The notes beneath the pieces are model-generated. The model saw only the letters and a list, made by a program, of their open reading frames with translations, made no database searches and was not told the origin of the DNA. From NCBI GenBank assembly GCA_026874595.1, contig CM049315.1, positions 70,877,916 through 70,941,915 on the forward strand: 64,000 nucleotides of DNA, written 5' to 3'. This document shows positions 45,047 through 56,600 of the stretch, piece after piece (position 1 is the first letter of the stretch; the number at the start of each line of letters is the position of its first letter). This DNA comes from Sipunculus nudus. Its lineage: Eukaryota; Annelida; Sipuncula; Golfingiida; Sipunculidae. The translations under genes were made by a program, and so were the position numbers.

Positions 45047-46435
45047 GTACTAATTTGAAAGCCAGTTTAATCTTAATTTACCTTATGGTACTTTTATCTG
45101 TGTTTTAGACAAAACATACATTTAGCATTTCTGTTCCCTAAAGTTTACTACGCAACTATGTATACTCTTTTCATCGATTTTACTTGTCCTTACCTTTGTG
45201 AACAACCCATAGAACCCCCAAAGGCGGATACCTGCATTTCTTAGGGCGCCGTGAGAGGCGAGTTGAAAGCCTCTGAAATCTCCGGGTATTTAACTCTATT
45301 GACCATGACATGACATGGGTGACATGCGGGGATAAGCGTAGATGTGCACTAACATGATATTAATACATATTCATGGTGGTACTTGATTATTGATATATAA
45401 TATCTTGTATATAATCATTTCATGTTGTTTAATAAAATAAAATATCATATAACACATCGTTATTGAAAATGTAGTATAATATATGTTCGTAGTCACCACA
45501 ATTTATTTGACATGCAACAGCCGTCTGTTATATAATAATAATAATCATTGGCTCATATATATGAATGCATATTTGAATGTGATGCTATATTTCCTAACAC
45601 TTGTTATATATTTTGAAATTATATTATAAATAATGGGGTGCTTTGTTGTATGTGAATAACTAACGAGCTTGACTGAACAGAACCTATTTATCATGTGACC
45701 TGTATTGATTGGTCAGTGTTGCTTACATGTCATGACCGTCGCTAATGACACACATAGTCACGCTAAACATGGAGCCGGTAAGAAGTGTGCCTTCTTAACG
45801 TGGTCGTTCAGCTTCCATAACTGAAAATGCTGTGGCTGTGCAATCTTTCAAACGCCCTAATGAAGTGTCAGAGACAGCCAGAAGCAGAAAACATTGAGGT
45901 CCAAGGGATATAAAGAAAATGCTGGATAAACTTCGGGCGGAGCGACGAGCAAAATTAGGGTCACAATTAGCAAGGGTTGTTTCACCTGGTGCTTCCATTT
46001 CTACAGCCTCAGTGTCTGTCTTTGACACCGAGTGCCGTTTGTTCTACAGTCTCACAATCTGTAACGGTTCCAGATGGTGCGTCTAGTTCTGCCGCCTCAT
46101 ATTTTGTTTTGGTGAGTGTAAATACAGATATAGTTGAAATAGTGGAGGCTGCAAGTGAATGCTGTTACAGTAGTCGCAGCTACAACCAATGCGCATGCAG
46201 CTGAAACATAAATCATATAACACATACTCTCTTAATGAGGAATGTGTAAGTGTCCAAAGAATCTTGTATAACTTGGCTTATGGAACAAAAAATAATTGTG
46301 GACAAAAGTACTTGTCTTGTATGCCAAAATGCAATGCACTTAGGATCTGTAAACGCTACTGATTACAGCTATCGTATCAACTGATTACAGCTATCGTTAT
46401 CAATGGCGCTGCCAACGACGTCGTCCCAGGCAACA
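45047..46435. other. No secure gene; plus-strand coding remnant at 45,768-46,060
   Basis: From the ATG at 45,768 a plus-strand frame with two stops reads FKRPNEVSETARSRK and KKMLDKLRAERRAKLGSQLARVV, charged and coding-like but unrecognised. ATGGAGCCG is followed by GTAAGA, a possible donor. The rest is AT-rich with TAATAATAAT tracts. Confidence 0.3.
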
Positions 46436-46439
46436 CAAT

Positions 46440-46965
46440 TTAAAATTGTCCATTTGACATGGCAGCTGGTTCGCTGTCTCTAAAACATCTTTGGAGAAAA
46501 TTATGGATCTCCCGTATTTGTGATCCACAGGGATGCCTCATACTCAGATGAGTTATGAGACTGGTTGTAGTTCCAACACCGCGGTGGACTGGGCAAACTT
46601 CTGTAGGGAAGTATGCGAAGAGGTTATCTTGAGGGAGTCGGAAGCAGGGGGCCAGATTGGTGGGCGTGATATTGTGGTTGAAATCGATGAACGCAAGTTC
46701 GAGAAAAGGAAATGTCACAGGGGACATTATGTACAAGGTGCGTGGGTGTTCGGGGGAGGGGGAATAATGATCAGACAAAATTGTTCATGTGTGGAGTTCC
46801 TGACAGAACGGCAGGTACACTTATCCCCATCATACAGAAGCACATAGCTGTAGGGTCAATAATCCGATCTGTCTGTTGTGGAGCTTATGCCTAACTTCAC
46901 GAACTTGGGTATAAACACGAAACTGTCAATCACAGCCTTCACTTCAAAGACTTCAAACAGGTGTA
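46440..46965 (+). pseudogene. Merlin (IS1016/ISXO2-like) DNA transposase, broken
   Basis: Frame 46,533-46,847 reads CSSNTAVDWANFCREVCEE ... VVEIDERKFEKRKCHRGHYV ... GAWVFGG. IDExxFxKRKxxRGxxV plus WVFGG is the core of Merlin/IS1016 transposases, with the first catalytic Asp at 46,686. A frameshift near 46,780 moves to VPDRTAGTLIPIIQKHI, then SIIRSVCCGAY, where the family has SDxWxAY: the second catalytic Asp (46,871) is Val. After another stop, LGYKHETVNHS (about 46,900-46,935) matches the GYxHxTVNHS motif, and FKDF follows. The terminal Asn/Glu part is missing because the 335-bp array begins. Merlin is a cut-and-paste DDE transposon. Dead copy. Confidence 0.85.
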
Positions 46966-46984
46966 ACAACCAATGGCATTGAAG

Positions 46985-49230
46985 GTACATGGCAAAGGTC
47001 AAACAAGTTACCCAGGGGTCATGACGCTCAGCTGACCAGGAAGACATTGACAAAAGTAATTTTATCATCTGAATGTCAAATTTGAATGAAATAATTTTTC
47101 CAAACTTGACCTTTTGTATAAAATCATCCAATATTCATTGGGGTACTATGGAGCTCTGTAGCATGAAGGATATGGGTAACAGACCCCTATTTTCAAGGTT
47201 TACATGATGACTTTTCAGGGGTCTCCCAGCATGTCAAAAAATAAAATTCTAGGTCCAGTTATTATGATTTGTGCCCTGTTAACAGATGACCAAATGTTTA
47301 TTCTGGAGGGTATTTCAAAGCCGCATAGGATGAAGGATATGGGTAACAGAGATGTAATTTCAGGTGCACAAGGAGACTTTTCAGGGGCCTCCCAGCATAT
47401 CAAGAAAGGAGATTCTAGGTCAAGTCATTATAATTTGTGCTCTGTTAACAGATGACCAAATCTTTATTCTGGGGAGTACTTCGGAGCCCCAGAGCATGAA
47501 GGATATGGGTAACAGAGACCTAATTTCAGGTTTCCAAGATGTTTCATGGACCTCCCTGCATGTTAAGAAAGAAGATTCTAGGTCAAGTCATTATGATTTG
47601 TGACCTGTTAACAGATGACCAAATGTTTAAAGGTCTCAAAAATCAAGAAAAAAATTCTTAAAAAATCAAAATACAGGTGGCACCACCAGTCTACAGAAAC
47701 TGATGAAACAAGCCATTATCAATACAAATGTGGACAATCATGGTGATCAATGCATTAGTTATTGTATCAAATTTTGCCATAATCTGGGAGGAACTTCCGA
47801 GCCTCATAGCTGAAAGGATATCAGTAACAGAGACCTTATATCAGGTTTCCATATAGACTTTTTATGACCGTCCTTGCATGTCATGACAGAAGATTCTAGG
47901 TCCAGTCATTATGATTTGTGCCCTGTTAATATATGACCAAATCTTTATTCTGGGGGGTACTTCAGAGCCCCATAGCTCACAGAATATGGGTAACAGGGAC
48001 TTTATTTCGGGTTTCCATGTAGACCTTTTATGGGCTTCCCTGGAGGTGAGGACAGAAGATTCTAGGTCCAGTCATTATGATTTGTGCCCTGTTTACAGAT
48101 GACCGAATGTTTAAAGATCACGAAAGTAGAGAAAAAAAATCGTAAAAAATAAAAAAAAATATAGGTGGCGCCTTCAATCTCCAGAAATTGATGAAACACT
48201 CCATGATCAATATACATGCAAAGAATCATGGTGATTAATGCATTAGTTGTTCAGATACTTGAAGTTTGTATCAAATTTTGCATTATTGTGGGGGGTACTT
48301 CAGAACTCCATAGCTCAAAGAATATAGGTCACAGTGACCTAATTTCTGGTTTACAAGGAGAATTTTTATTGACCTCCCAGGATGTCAAGTAAGAAGATTC
48401 CAGGTCTAGCGGTTACGATTTGTCCCCTGTTAACGGACAGACGCCTGGATGGCCGGACGGACGACGGACAAAAGGTGATCCCTATAGCTCAGATGACTTT
48501 CAGATAGCTGAGCTAAAAATTGAAAAAAATACAGGTGGCGCCACCAGAATGCAGAAACTGATGAAACATTTCATGATCAATATCCATGCAAAGAATCATG
48601 GTGATCAATATAATAATTGTTCAGATACTTGAGCTTTTGAATCAAATTTTCCATTATTCTGGGGGGTACTTCGGAGCCCCATAGCTCAGAGGTAATGGGT
48701 AACAGAGACCTAATTTCAAGTTTTTAAGGAGACTTTTCATGGGCCTCTCAGCATGTCAAGAGAGAAGATTCTAGGTCCAGTTGTTACGATTTGTGCCATG
48801 TTAACAGATGACCGCATCTAAAGAGGTCTCAAAAATAGAGAAAAAAATTCGTAAAAATAAAAAAAATACAGGTGGCGCCACCATACTGCAAAAACTGATG
48901 ACACATTCCATGATCAATATCCATGCAAAGAATCATGGTGATCACTGCAATAGTTGTTTAGATACTTGAGCTTTTGTATCAAATTTTCCATTATTCTGGG
49001 GGGTACTTCGGAGCCCCATAGCTCAAAGGTTATGGGTAACAGAGACCTAATTTCAGGTTTCAAAAGAGACTATTTATGGGCCTCCCTGCATGTCAAGAGA
49101 GAAGTTTCTAGGTGTAGTCGTTACGATTTGTGCCCTGTTAACGGACAGACGCCCGGACGGCCGGACGGACGACGGACAAAAGGTGATCCCTATAGCTCAG
49201 ATGACTTACAGTCAGCTGAGCTAAAAACGG
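46985..49230. repeat. Family A 335-bp repeat array, opposite orientation
   Basis: The reverse complement of the 0.3-2.2 kb array. 'TTATGATTTGTGCCCTGTTAACAG' or a variant recurs near 47,262, 47,425, 47,592, 47,910, 48,080, 48,412, 48,785 and 49,123, spacing about 165-170 or 320-370 bp, so the long unit is a short unit plus a ~165-bp insert carrying GGTGGCGCCACC. Two units end with 'GGACGGACGACGGACAAAAG' then 'GGTGATCCCTATAGCTCAGATGACTT' and 'AGCTGAGCTAAAAA' (48,425-48,520; 49,141-49,229), probably the element terminus. ORFs in it are repeat artefacts. Confidence 0.9.
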
Positions 49231-50439
49231 GATTACTATGCCCCGTTTGGGAGTGAAAGAGGCTCATTTGTCGGGCTATTGTCCGTTTTCTTGTGGAGAC
49301 AGCGAACTCAAGGGAGTGACCTTTTCATGAGTTTCCTACGAGACGCAGCCAAAATTTACAGTGGCCAATGTGAGATTGCCACATTGAAAGTTTTGTTGTT
49401 AATGACAATATATCCTGAGGACATGTACATAGTTCATCTTTGGATAATTAAGGTATATAAAAAGTGATTATAACAATTATTGCCATTGAAATATATGATA
49501 ATGAATTATAATTAATTGTGGAACTATATCGTTGTAATACTCCCTATACAATGGCGATAACTTACCTTGCTTTGCGGTGTTTTCTCTAGTTTTTAACGTA
49601 AACCCCCATTCAGGGTCGTGTGGACCTATTAAAGGGTAGAATTGAACTATAAATACATCCCATGGCAAAATCATGGGTCCACCCCTGCTATATTTGTTCT
49701 CGGCTTTTGATTGGTGATTAAAGTTTAAATTTGCGCAGTGATATATTTTCCGTTACACCAAACAGCGCCACAGCGCTGGGGAATGGTACTAAAATCAGGT
49801 TTGATGGCGGTCTTTGGCATGAACGGTAGAATGTCGCATTTTGACTTTGATGCCTGGATTTAGCCCTAGCACCCGTCCTCTCTTACTACGTTACGCTGTG
49901 CGAGAGCCCTAGAAGGTTATTTGAGGAAACTAGAGACTTTCCAAATGACAATTAAATTCTAATAATTCGTCTGAAAATGTCGTATTCGTTAAGAAATAAA
50001 GATATTCTATCAAATACGCATATAACATACCACTTAGACAGTGTTTGTCCACTTTTAAATGTTGATTAGAAGAATATGTATTATTCTAATAAACGGTGAT
50101 ACAAGGGGGAACGATGTCTGCTCTGGGTTTCCCCCAGCCATGGCTGGCCGGCAGCGGCCTGTGTATCCATTGGTAACGGGCCGTCTTGGCTCAGCGAGCA
50201 AAGGTCACGCAGTTCATTGTTTCAGATTCTGAGACGGTTTCAAGCGCAAGGGTTGCAAAGATTTCAAAGTCTGTCATGTTTACATAATATAATATAATAT
50301 TAAGCTGAATTTCTTGGTCATTCGAATAAAGTACTATATCTCCCTTAGATTACTTAAAGTTTCCTTGTCATAAACGCACTATTTGATTTTACACGATTTT
50401 TTTTCCGACAAGGGTTTGAAGTTCTCCAGTTTACTCTGA
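49231..50439. other. No recognised gene
   Basis: Mixed unique-looking DNA. Frames of 62-65 codons have no features. GC-richer around 50,110-50,210. Confidence 0.4.
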
Positions 50440-50673
50440 AGCTTTTTATGCGGCGGTATCCAGGGTCCTGGATACCGCCGCATTTAATGCAGCTAGCCTG
50501 GACTAAACCGCTGGACAGTCGCCTTGGTGATGCTTTGACGGCGGAATGTTTCACGTCCTTGGAAGCACTTGTGAATATGACATTCGAAGACATATTAGAA
50601 TTAAAGCTAGGTAAAAAAGGACTTTGCCATGCATTGGAGGGGGCTGTGAGTTAGTTACAGGAAGCGCATGGGG
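50440..50673 (+). pseudogene. Possible N-terminal gag fragment of the DIRS-like element
   Basis: Open frame LAWTKPLDSRLGDALTAEC, SLEALVNMTFEDILELKLG, HALEGAVS then a TAG at about 50,654 and LQEAHGA in the same frame. Polar and helical. It stops at the junction with the inverted-repeat structure. The frame to the right of that structure (from 56,892) resumes with gag-like sequence of the same strand, which is the reason to link them. The family call is inference only. Confidence 0.35.
50448..50483. repeat. Perfect 17-bp inverted repeat (hairpin) with 2-nt centre
   Basis: ATGCGGCGGTATCCAGG, GT, then its exact reverse complement. GC-rich stem, so stable as DNA cruciform or RNA hairpin. It sits at the start of the gag-like frame. 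Confidence 0.9.
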
Positions 50674-51262
50674 CTATTGTAATAACATTCACTGTTGTAA
50701 TAATTATTACAATAGTGGTTGGTAAGGGCCAGTTTTTGCCAACCACTATTGTAATAACGGTCACTATTGTAATAATTATTACAATAGTGGTAGCAAATGC
50801 AACCACTATTGTAATAATTTTATATTACAATGGTGGTTGATATTGCAGGCGGAAAATTTTCCTAGATTTGTCGAGATTCCTCCAAACAAATGACATTCCC
50901 GAAAAAAACCCCACACAATCCATACTCTGTCTACCCAAAAACGCATCAGTTTGTATTTCATATGTTATTACACTAGTGACCGTGTCGAGCAACCACTATT
51001 GTAATAACGGTCACTATTGTAATAAAAAATAGCCGCCACGTTTATCTCACCACTGAAGAAATAATTTTACCTTATCGTATATCTTGAAATTCCACTTATA
51101 TTTCATATTTGTGCAAAAAATTTCTCGCTCCATGGACTCCAAACATTATTACTCTGATATGTAAAAACACTTCTCTATACGTTCCCTCTCACCACGTGAT
51201 GAAGAATCATGTGAGCCTTGAAAGCTCGGATTAAAAAATTAATTAGTCTATAGAATTTATTT

Positions 51263-51267
<5 letters not shown>

Positions 51268-51343
<76 letters not shown>
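51268..51343. repeat. (TA)n-(GA)n compound microsatellite
   Basis: About 33 bp of AT followed by about 42 bp of AG. Confidence 0.95.
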
Positions 51344-51344
<1 letters not shown>

Positions 51345-51553
51345 GCATTGCTCCACTCATAAAATTTGCCGCAACTGCATGAATACCTTGGTCACCCATA
51401 TTATGACGTCATGTCACGGGTCGCTCGGTACAAAATGCGGCCCCTCCGTGGGACAGCCTTTGACATCGATAGGCTGGGATTGGAAAATGTCGGGTCATCA
51501 ATATAACTGTATCCGCCAAAACAGAGTTTTGCGGATACTATGTTTTCAGCTGC

Positions 51554-51581
51554 ACGCCGCCGCCGCCGCCGCCGCCGCCGC
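51554..51581. repeat. (CCG)n trinucleotide repeat
   Basis: About nine GCC units. The Ala/Gly runs in overlapping frames are artefacts of it. Confidence 0.9.
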
Positions 51582-51739
51582 GTAGGTTTCCGGAGAACTC
51601 CTCCGTAACCGCTGGGCGGAATTTTACGAAACCCGGGATTATGTTCAGGTCACATGTGAACTGCTGCGCCCCGATTTTGTTTTGACCTCTGACCTTTCCT
51701 CTGCGCTCTGCGTCCGTTTGTGCGTCTGTTTCCACACAT

Positions 51740-53155
51740 AAACCCACATATCTCGGGAACCGTTTGACCGATCAGGAAAATTTTTTTGCACAAATGTAGC
51801 CCTTGGAGAGCTCTATAACATACACAAAAACTGGTGGCGCCACCTGCAACCATGTTTGCACAGTGTCCATCTGTTCGTCTGCCTTGGGTTAAAATCACTC
51901 ATATCTCTGCAGTGACTTGACTAATTCACCTGAAATTTGGCATGCGTATACATCCTGGATAGCTTTTCTGATTTTGTGACAGGTGGCGCCACCTACATTC
52001 ACGTTTACGCTGCAGACATCCAAGCTCATATCTCGGGAACCGTTTGACCGATCAGGAAAATTTTTTTGCACAAATGTAGCCCTTGGAGAGCTTTATAACA
52101 TACACAAAAAATGGTGGCGCCACCTGCAACCATGTTTGCACAGTGTCCATCTGTTCGTCTGCCTTGGGTTAAAATCACTCATATCTCTGCAGTGACTTGA
52201 CTAATTCACCTGAATTTTGGCATGCGTATACATCCTTGATGGCTTTTCTGATTTTGTGACAGGTGGCGCCACCTATATTCACGTTTACGCTGCAGACATC
52301 CAAGCTCATATCTCGGGAACCGTTTGACCGATCAGGAAAATTTTTTTGCACAAATGTAGCCCTTGGAGAGCTTTATAACATACACAAAAAATGGTGGCGC
52401 CACCTGCAACCATGTTTGCACAGTGTCCATCTGTTTGTCTGCCTTGGGTTAAAATCACTCATATCTCTGCAGTGACTTGACTAATTCACCTGAAATTCGG
52501 CATGCGTATACATCCTGGATAGCTTTTTTGATTTTATGACAGGTGGCGCCACCTACATTCACGTTTACGCTGCAGACATCCAAGCTCATATCTCGGGAAC
52601 CGTTTGACCGATCAGGAAATAAAATTTATACAAATGTAGCCCTTGGATAGCTTCATAACATACGCAAAACTGGTGGCGCCACCTGCAGCCATTTTTGCAC
52701 AGCTCCTGTCTGTTTGTCTGCCATGGGATAAAATCACTCATATCTCGGCAGTGGTTTGACATATCTGGCTAAAATTTTGCAGGTTTATACATCCCCGACA
52801 GCTCTCTTGATTTTATGACAGGTGGAGCCACCTGCATTCTAGTTTATGCAGCAGACATCCAAGCTCATATCTTGGGAACCGTTTGACCGATTGGGCCAAA
52901 GTTTTGCATGTGTATAGTTCTCACATAGCTCCTTATCATACGCAAAACTGGTGCCGTCACCTGCAACCATTTTTGCTCAGCGTCCATCTGATTGTCTGCC
53001 ACGGGCTAAAATCACTCATATACATGTAGTGGTTTGACTTATCTGCCTTAAATTTCGCATATGTATACAACTGGGACTGCTTTCTGGATTTTGTGGTGGG
53101 GGGGGGGGGGGGGCAACCTTCATACACAATTTGGCTGCAGACATCCATGCTAATA
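51740..53155. repeat. 280-bp tandem repeat array, family B, five units
   Basis: 'CATATCTCGGGAACCGTTTGACCGATC' starts at about 51,747, 52,028, 52,308, 52,589 and (diverged) 52,866, a 277-281 bp period; the first three units are nearly identical. Each unit is a dimer of related halves: the second half begins 'CATATCTCTGCAGTG-TTGACT', and each half contains GGTGGCGCCACCT. The duplicated 70-codon frames at 51,983 and 52,263 are produced by the repeat. A G16 run (53,098-53,113) closes the array. Single diverged copies occur at 17.6 and 54.2 kb. Confidence 0.95.
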
Positions 53156-53429
53156 TGCAACACTTCACTCTATTTCCCCTTGCCACTTAATCCATGCCTC
53201 ACTTCACCCGTTCTACTCTGATTTAGGCGGATACACCTAGTCGCTTGTCGAATACCCGTATTCTAGTTTACATATGTACAGAGCTTATTGTATATGTCAT
53301 AAGACTGGTAACGGTGTTTTTATGGGGTATTTTTAAAAGGTTGAATAAACGCTCATTTACATGTTTGTACGCCTCATAAAGAAGGGTATAACAGGGAACG
53401 TGTTTCATATTATTGCGTCCCCAGACAAA

Positions 53430-54180
53430 GTGGGGATACTTTGGCTTAGGCACGGTCGCGCCGCCTCCGCCTTCGCCGCCGCCGTCGCAGAGATTTCTTT
53501 CAAGTGAGATAAAAATATTTCCCGGATCTTTACCAAACTTGACATGTGCATAGATATGGCTCAAAAGACAGAGCCTATTTTTAAAATGGGGTCATGACAT
53601 TTACTAGGAGAATGACCTTGACCTTGAACAGATCCATTTTTCTGGGAAAATTACACTTATTCTTAAATATCTCAAGACATCTTGCATGGATTGCTCCAAA
53701 AATCAAGTTGACCGAAGATCTTGGATAGTGTGGTCATTTACCGGAAACTTGTGGCGCCACTTATTATCCTTTACTTGTTTTCGTGCCGTATAATATCCCT
53801 TTCAGTGCCACTTGACAATACTGTAAGGATTATAAGTAAAAAACAAATGGACAGATTTCTATTATATTATATATATACATAGATATGGGTTTTCGGATGA
53901 TGTATATTTACATACATTCATATGAGAGTGGCTTTGACCTTGAGTATTGCCATATATGGCGACAATCACATAAAATCAAAAATATCTCGATACGTGATGC
54001 ATGGAATGGTCCAAACATCAAGTTGACCGAAGATTTTGGATAGTTTTGTCTTCTGTGGAAGTTTATTGGCGCAATCTACTGTCCTTTTCTTGATTTCGTG
54101 CCGTTTAATTTCCCATTAATGCCACTTTGCAGTACTGAAGCATTAAAAGTAAAAGAAATAAACTAATGGCCAGATTGGTA
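53430..54180. repeat. Two ~315-bp direct repeats
   Basis: 'CATCAAGTTGACCGAAGAT-TTGGATAGT' at about 53,702 and 54,018, each followed by 'TTTTCGTGCCGT' and 'GCCAC-TT--CA-TACTG'. The first has TGACCTTGACCTTG and GTGGCGCCAC. Preceded by a GCC-rich block (53,460-53,485). Confidence 0.7.
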
Positions 54181-54229
54181 TCAATTTGTTTATGTTCATT
54201 GACCTGGGATTCCTCCATCTTATATTTAA

Positions 54230-54415
54230 GACTGGTGGCGCCACCTGCAATTGTTTTTGTGTGGCGTCCATCCATACATATGCTTTAGGTGAAAATTGCT
54301 CATATCTGAGGAGTGGTTCAATGTGTTGGTCTGCAATCTGGCATGTACATCTATTTTACTGGTACAAATCTCAATCGCAATCTTTACTATCATACCAAAT
54401 TGACATTTGTACCAT

Positions 54416-54472
<57 letters not shown>

Positions 54473-54480
54473 CAATTAGA
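54230..54480. repeat. Family B half-unit and (TA)n tract
   Basis: GGTGGCGCCACCTGCAA with downstream 'GTGTGGCGTCCATC' and 'GGTGAAAATTGCTCATATCT' matches half a 280-bp unit. A TA tract of about 50 bp follows at 54,420-54,470. Confidence 0.75.
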
Positions 54481-54516
54481 ACTATTGTGCAAGATTAATA
54501 AATAAAAAAATATATT

Positions 54517-54735
54517 TTAATATATATACTGTGTAGCGTTATCGATAAATAATATATTAATTACTGCCCTTGCAATGCGTACATGTTTCTCAGACACCTC
54601 AGCCGTCTTATAAGTTATGGGGTTAAAGTGTTCTTGGATGTCTCCTGGCAAACTCCGATACTTCATCCTATTGATGTAGCTCAATGTGTCTGCATGTGAA
54701 CTGACATCAGTGCCAGGCAAGCGCAGGAATTTAAT
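54517..54735 (-). other. Unrecognised exon-like ORF
   Basis: About 70 open codons on the minus strand reading KFLRLPGTDVSSHADTLSYINRMKY, LPGDIQEHFNPITYKTAEVSEK, ARAVINILFI. The composition is protein-like, with balanced residues and few low-complexity runs, unlike most frames here. No known domain identified and no clear splice sites. Confidence 0.3.
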
Positions 54736-55335
54736 GATTAGAAAATGTGAAATCCCGGGATAACTGGTAGTACCAAAGGGAGGACCAGGGGGTTGGGGCG
54801 TGGCCCTGTGGGGCTATTGGCTACCCCCTGAAATTTCTAAGCGAGATAGATTAACATATTGTATGTCTTCTGGGGGTTTAATTTTTCCTCCAGCATCTCC
54901 CCATATCAGTCGAATCTATTGTCTCCTCAGTTCATTAGGTTTGGCTGGATTCTTCGTTTATTCCCTGATTCGATAAAAGATTTCTAAATTACTTACAATA
55001 TATTTACATTCAATTAAAATATATTACAACATAATACGCATTTCTCGCATTCACTACTGCCGTATGAGTAAGTTCGCAGGACATTTTTTAGTTAAATATT
55101 TAATTACGTTTTAGAATTGCATTTCACGAACAACGAATGTACTTTCCATTAACTGTAATTTTTTAACTACTCGCTTATAATGAAAAATGAGGAAAAGATA
55201 ACACTGCGTTAATCCAGTGTTTTATTATACTGATATAGATAGCGAGATAAAAATGGCTCAGCATTGTAAATAAAAACTGAAAATCCAAGACCACGAAATT
55301 ATACAAGAACTCCAATGTTAACATTAAAAATGGGA
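54736..55335. other. No recognised gene
   Basis: AT-rich sequence without repeats or ORFs I can support. Confidence 0.4.
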
Positions 55336-55339
55336 CGAA

Positions 55340-56600
55340 CTATTTGCCTTTAATATTGCAATAATTGTTACTGTTGTAATAAATGTCGTTTGTGGCATAA
55401 ATAAACACGTATGAGAGGATTGTAAATGTATTCTGAATAATAAAGATCCCTAACCTTTTACTTTTATGAATTTCGTTAAATTCGGAAAAATCATGTCTTC
55501 AGTGGTGAAATAAAAGTGGCGGCTTTTTTTTTTATTAAAATAGTGACCGTTATTACAATAGTGGTTGCTCGACACGGTCACTATTGTAATAACGTTCACT
55601 ATTGTAATAAATTTCGTTATAGGTATAATTAATGACATGAGAGTGGATAATAACGTTTGGAATACTATAATTCCCCAGCATTTTACACTTGAACACAAAT
55701 ATAATAAAAGATGGAGGCATTTCAAGATGAAAGATGAGGGAAATTATTTCTTCAGTGGTAAAATAAAGGTGGCCGCTAGTTTTTATTACAATAGTGACCG
55801 TTATTACAATAGTGGTTTCTCGACACTGTCACTATTGTAATAACGTTCACTATTGTAATAAATTTCGTATTAGGTATGATTAATTCAGTAAGGATGGATT
55901 ACAACGTTTGGAATACTATAATTCCCCAGCATTTTACACTTGAACACAAACAAAAAAAGATGGTGGCATTTCAAGATGAACTACGAGGGAAATTATTTCT
56001 TCAGTTGTAAGATAAAAGTGGCGGCTATTTTTATTACAATAGTGACCGTTATTACAATAGTGGTTGCTCGAAACGGTCTCTATTGTAATAACGTTCACTA
56101 TTGTAATAAATTTCGTATTAGGTATAATTACTTAGGTAAGATTAATTTCAACATTTGGATTTCTATAATTCCCCAGTATTTTACACTTGAACACAAATAT
56201 GGAAAGATGGTGGCATTTCAAGATGAACTACGAGGGAAATTATTTCTTCAGTTGTGAGATAAATGAGGCAGTTATTTTTTATTATAATAGTGATCGTTAT
56301 TACAATAGTGGTTGCTCGTAACAAACATTATTGTAATAACGGTCACTATTGTAATAAATTTCGTAATTGCTATAATTAATTATGTAAGAGTGGATTATAA
56401 AGTTTGGAATACTACAATTCTGCAGCATTTTAAAATTGAACTCAAATTTAAAACAATGGTTCCATTTCAAGATGAACGACGTTAGAATTATTTCTTCAGT
56501 GATGAAATAAAGGTGGCCGCTAGTTTTTATTACAATAGTGACCGTTATTACAATAGTGGTTTCTCGACATGGTCACTAAAGTAATAAAGTTCACTAGTGT
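55340..56600. repeat. ~248-bp tandem array inside the inverted-repeat structure
   Basis: 'TTATTACAATAGTGGTT-CTCG' recurs at about 55,553, 55,799, 56,048, 56,297 and 56,543, a 246-249 bp period. Units share 'AACGTTCACTATTGTAATAAATTTCGT', 'GTTTGGAATACTATAATTCC', 'CATTTTACACTTGAACACAAA', 'GGCATTTCAAGATGAA' and 'GAAATTATTTCTTCAGT'. A diverged unit precedes at 55,340-55,550. The TIVTVIT-like peptides in its frames are repeat artefacts. Confidence 0.92.

Noticed and set aside
50674-51105. CRISPR-like array, from regularly recurring short palindromic repeats
   Set aside because: Spacing is irregular, the intervening sequences are themselves repeats, and the DNA is eukaryotic.
51983-52475. Two identical 70-codon ORFs suggesting duplicated small genes
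   Set aside because: They are consecutive units of the 280-bp tandem repeat; identity follows from the repeat.
53448-53490. GCC-rich stretch as a CpG-island promoter
   Set aside because: Too short and inside a repeat; no gene follows on either strand.
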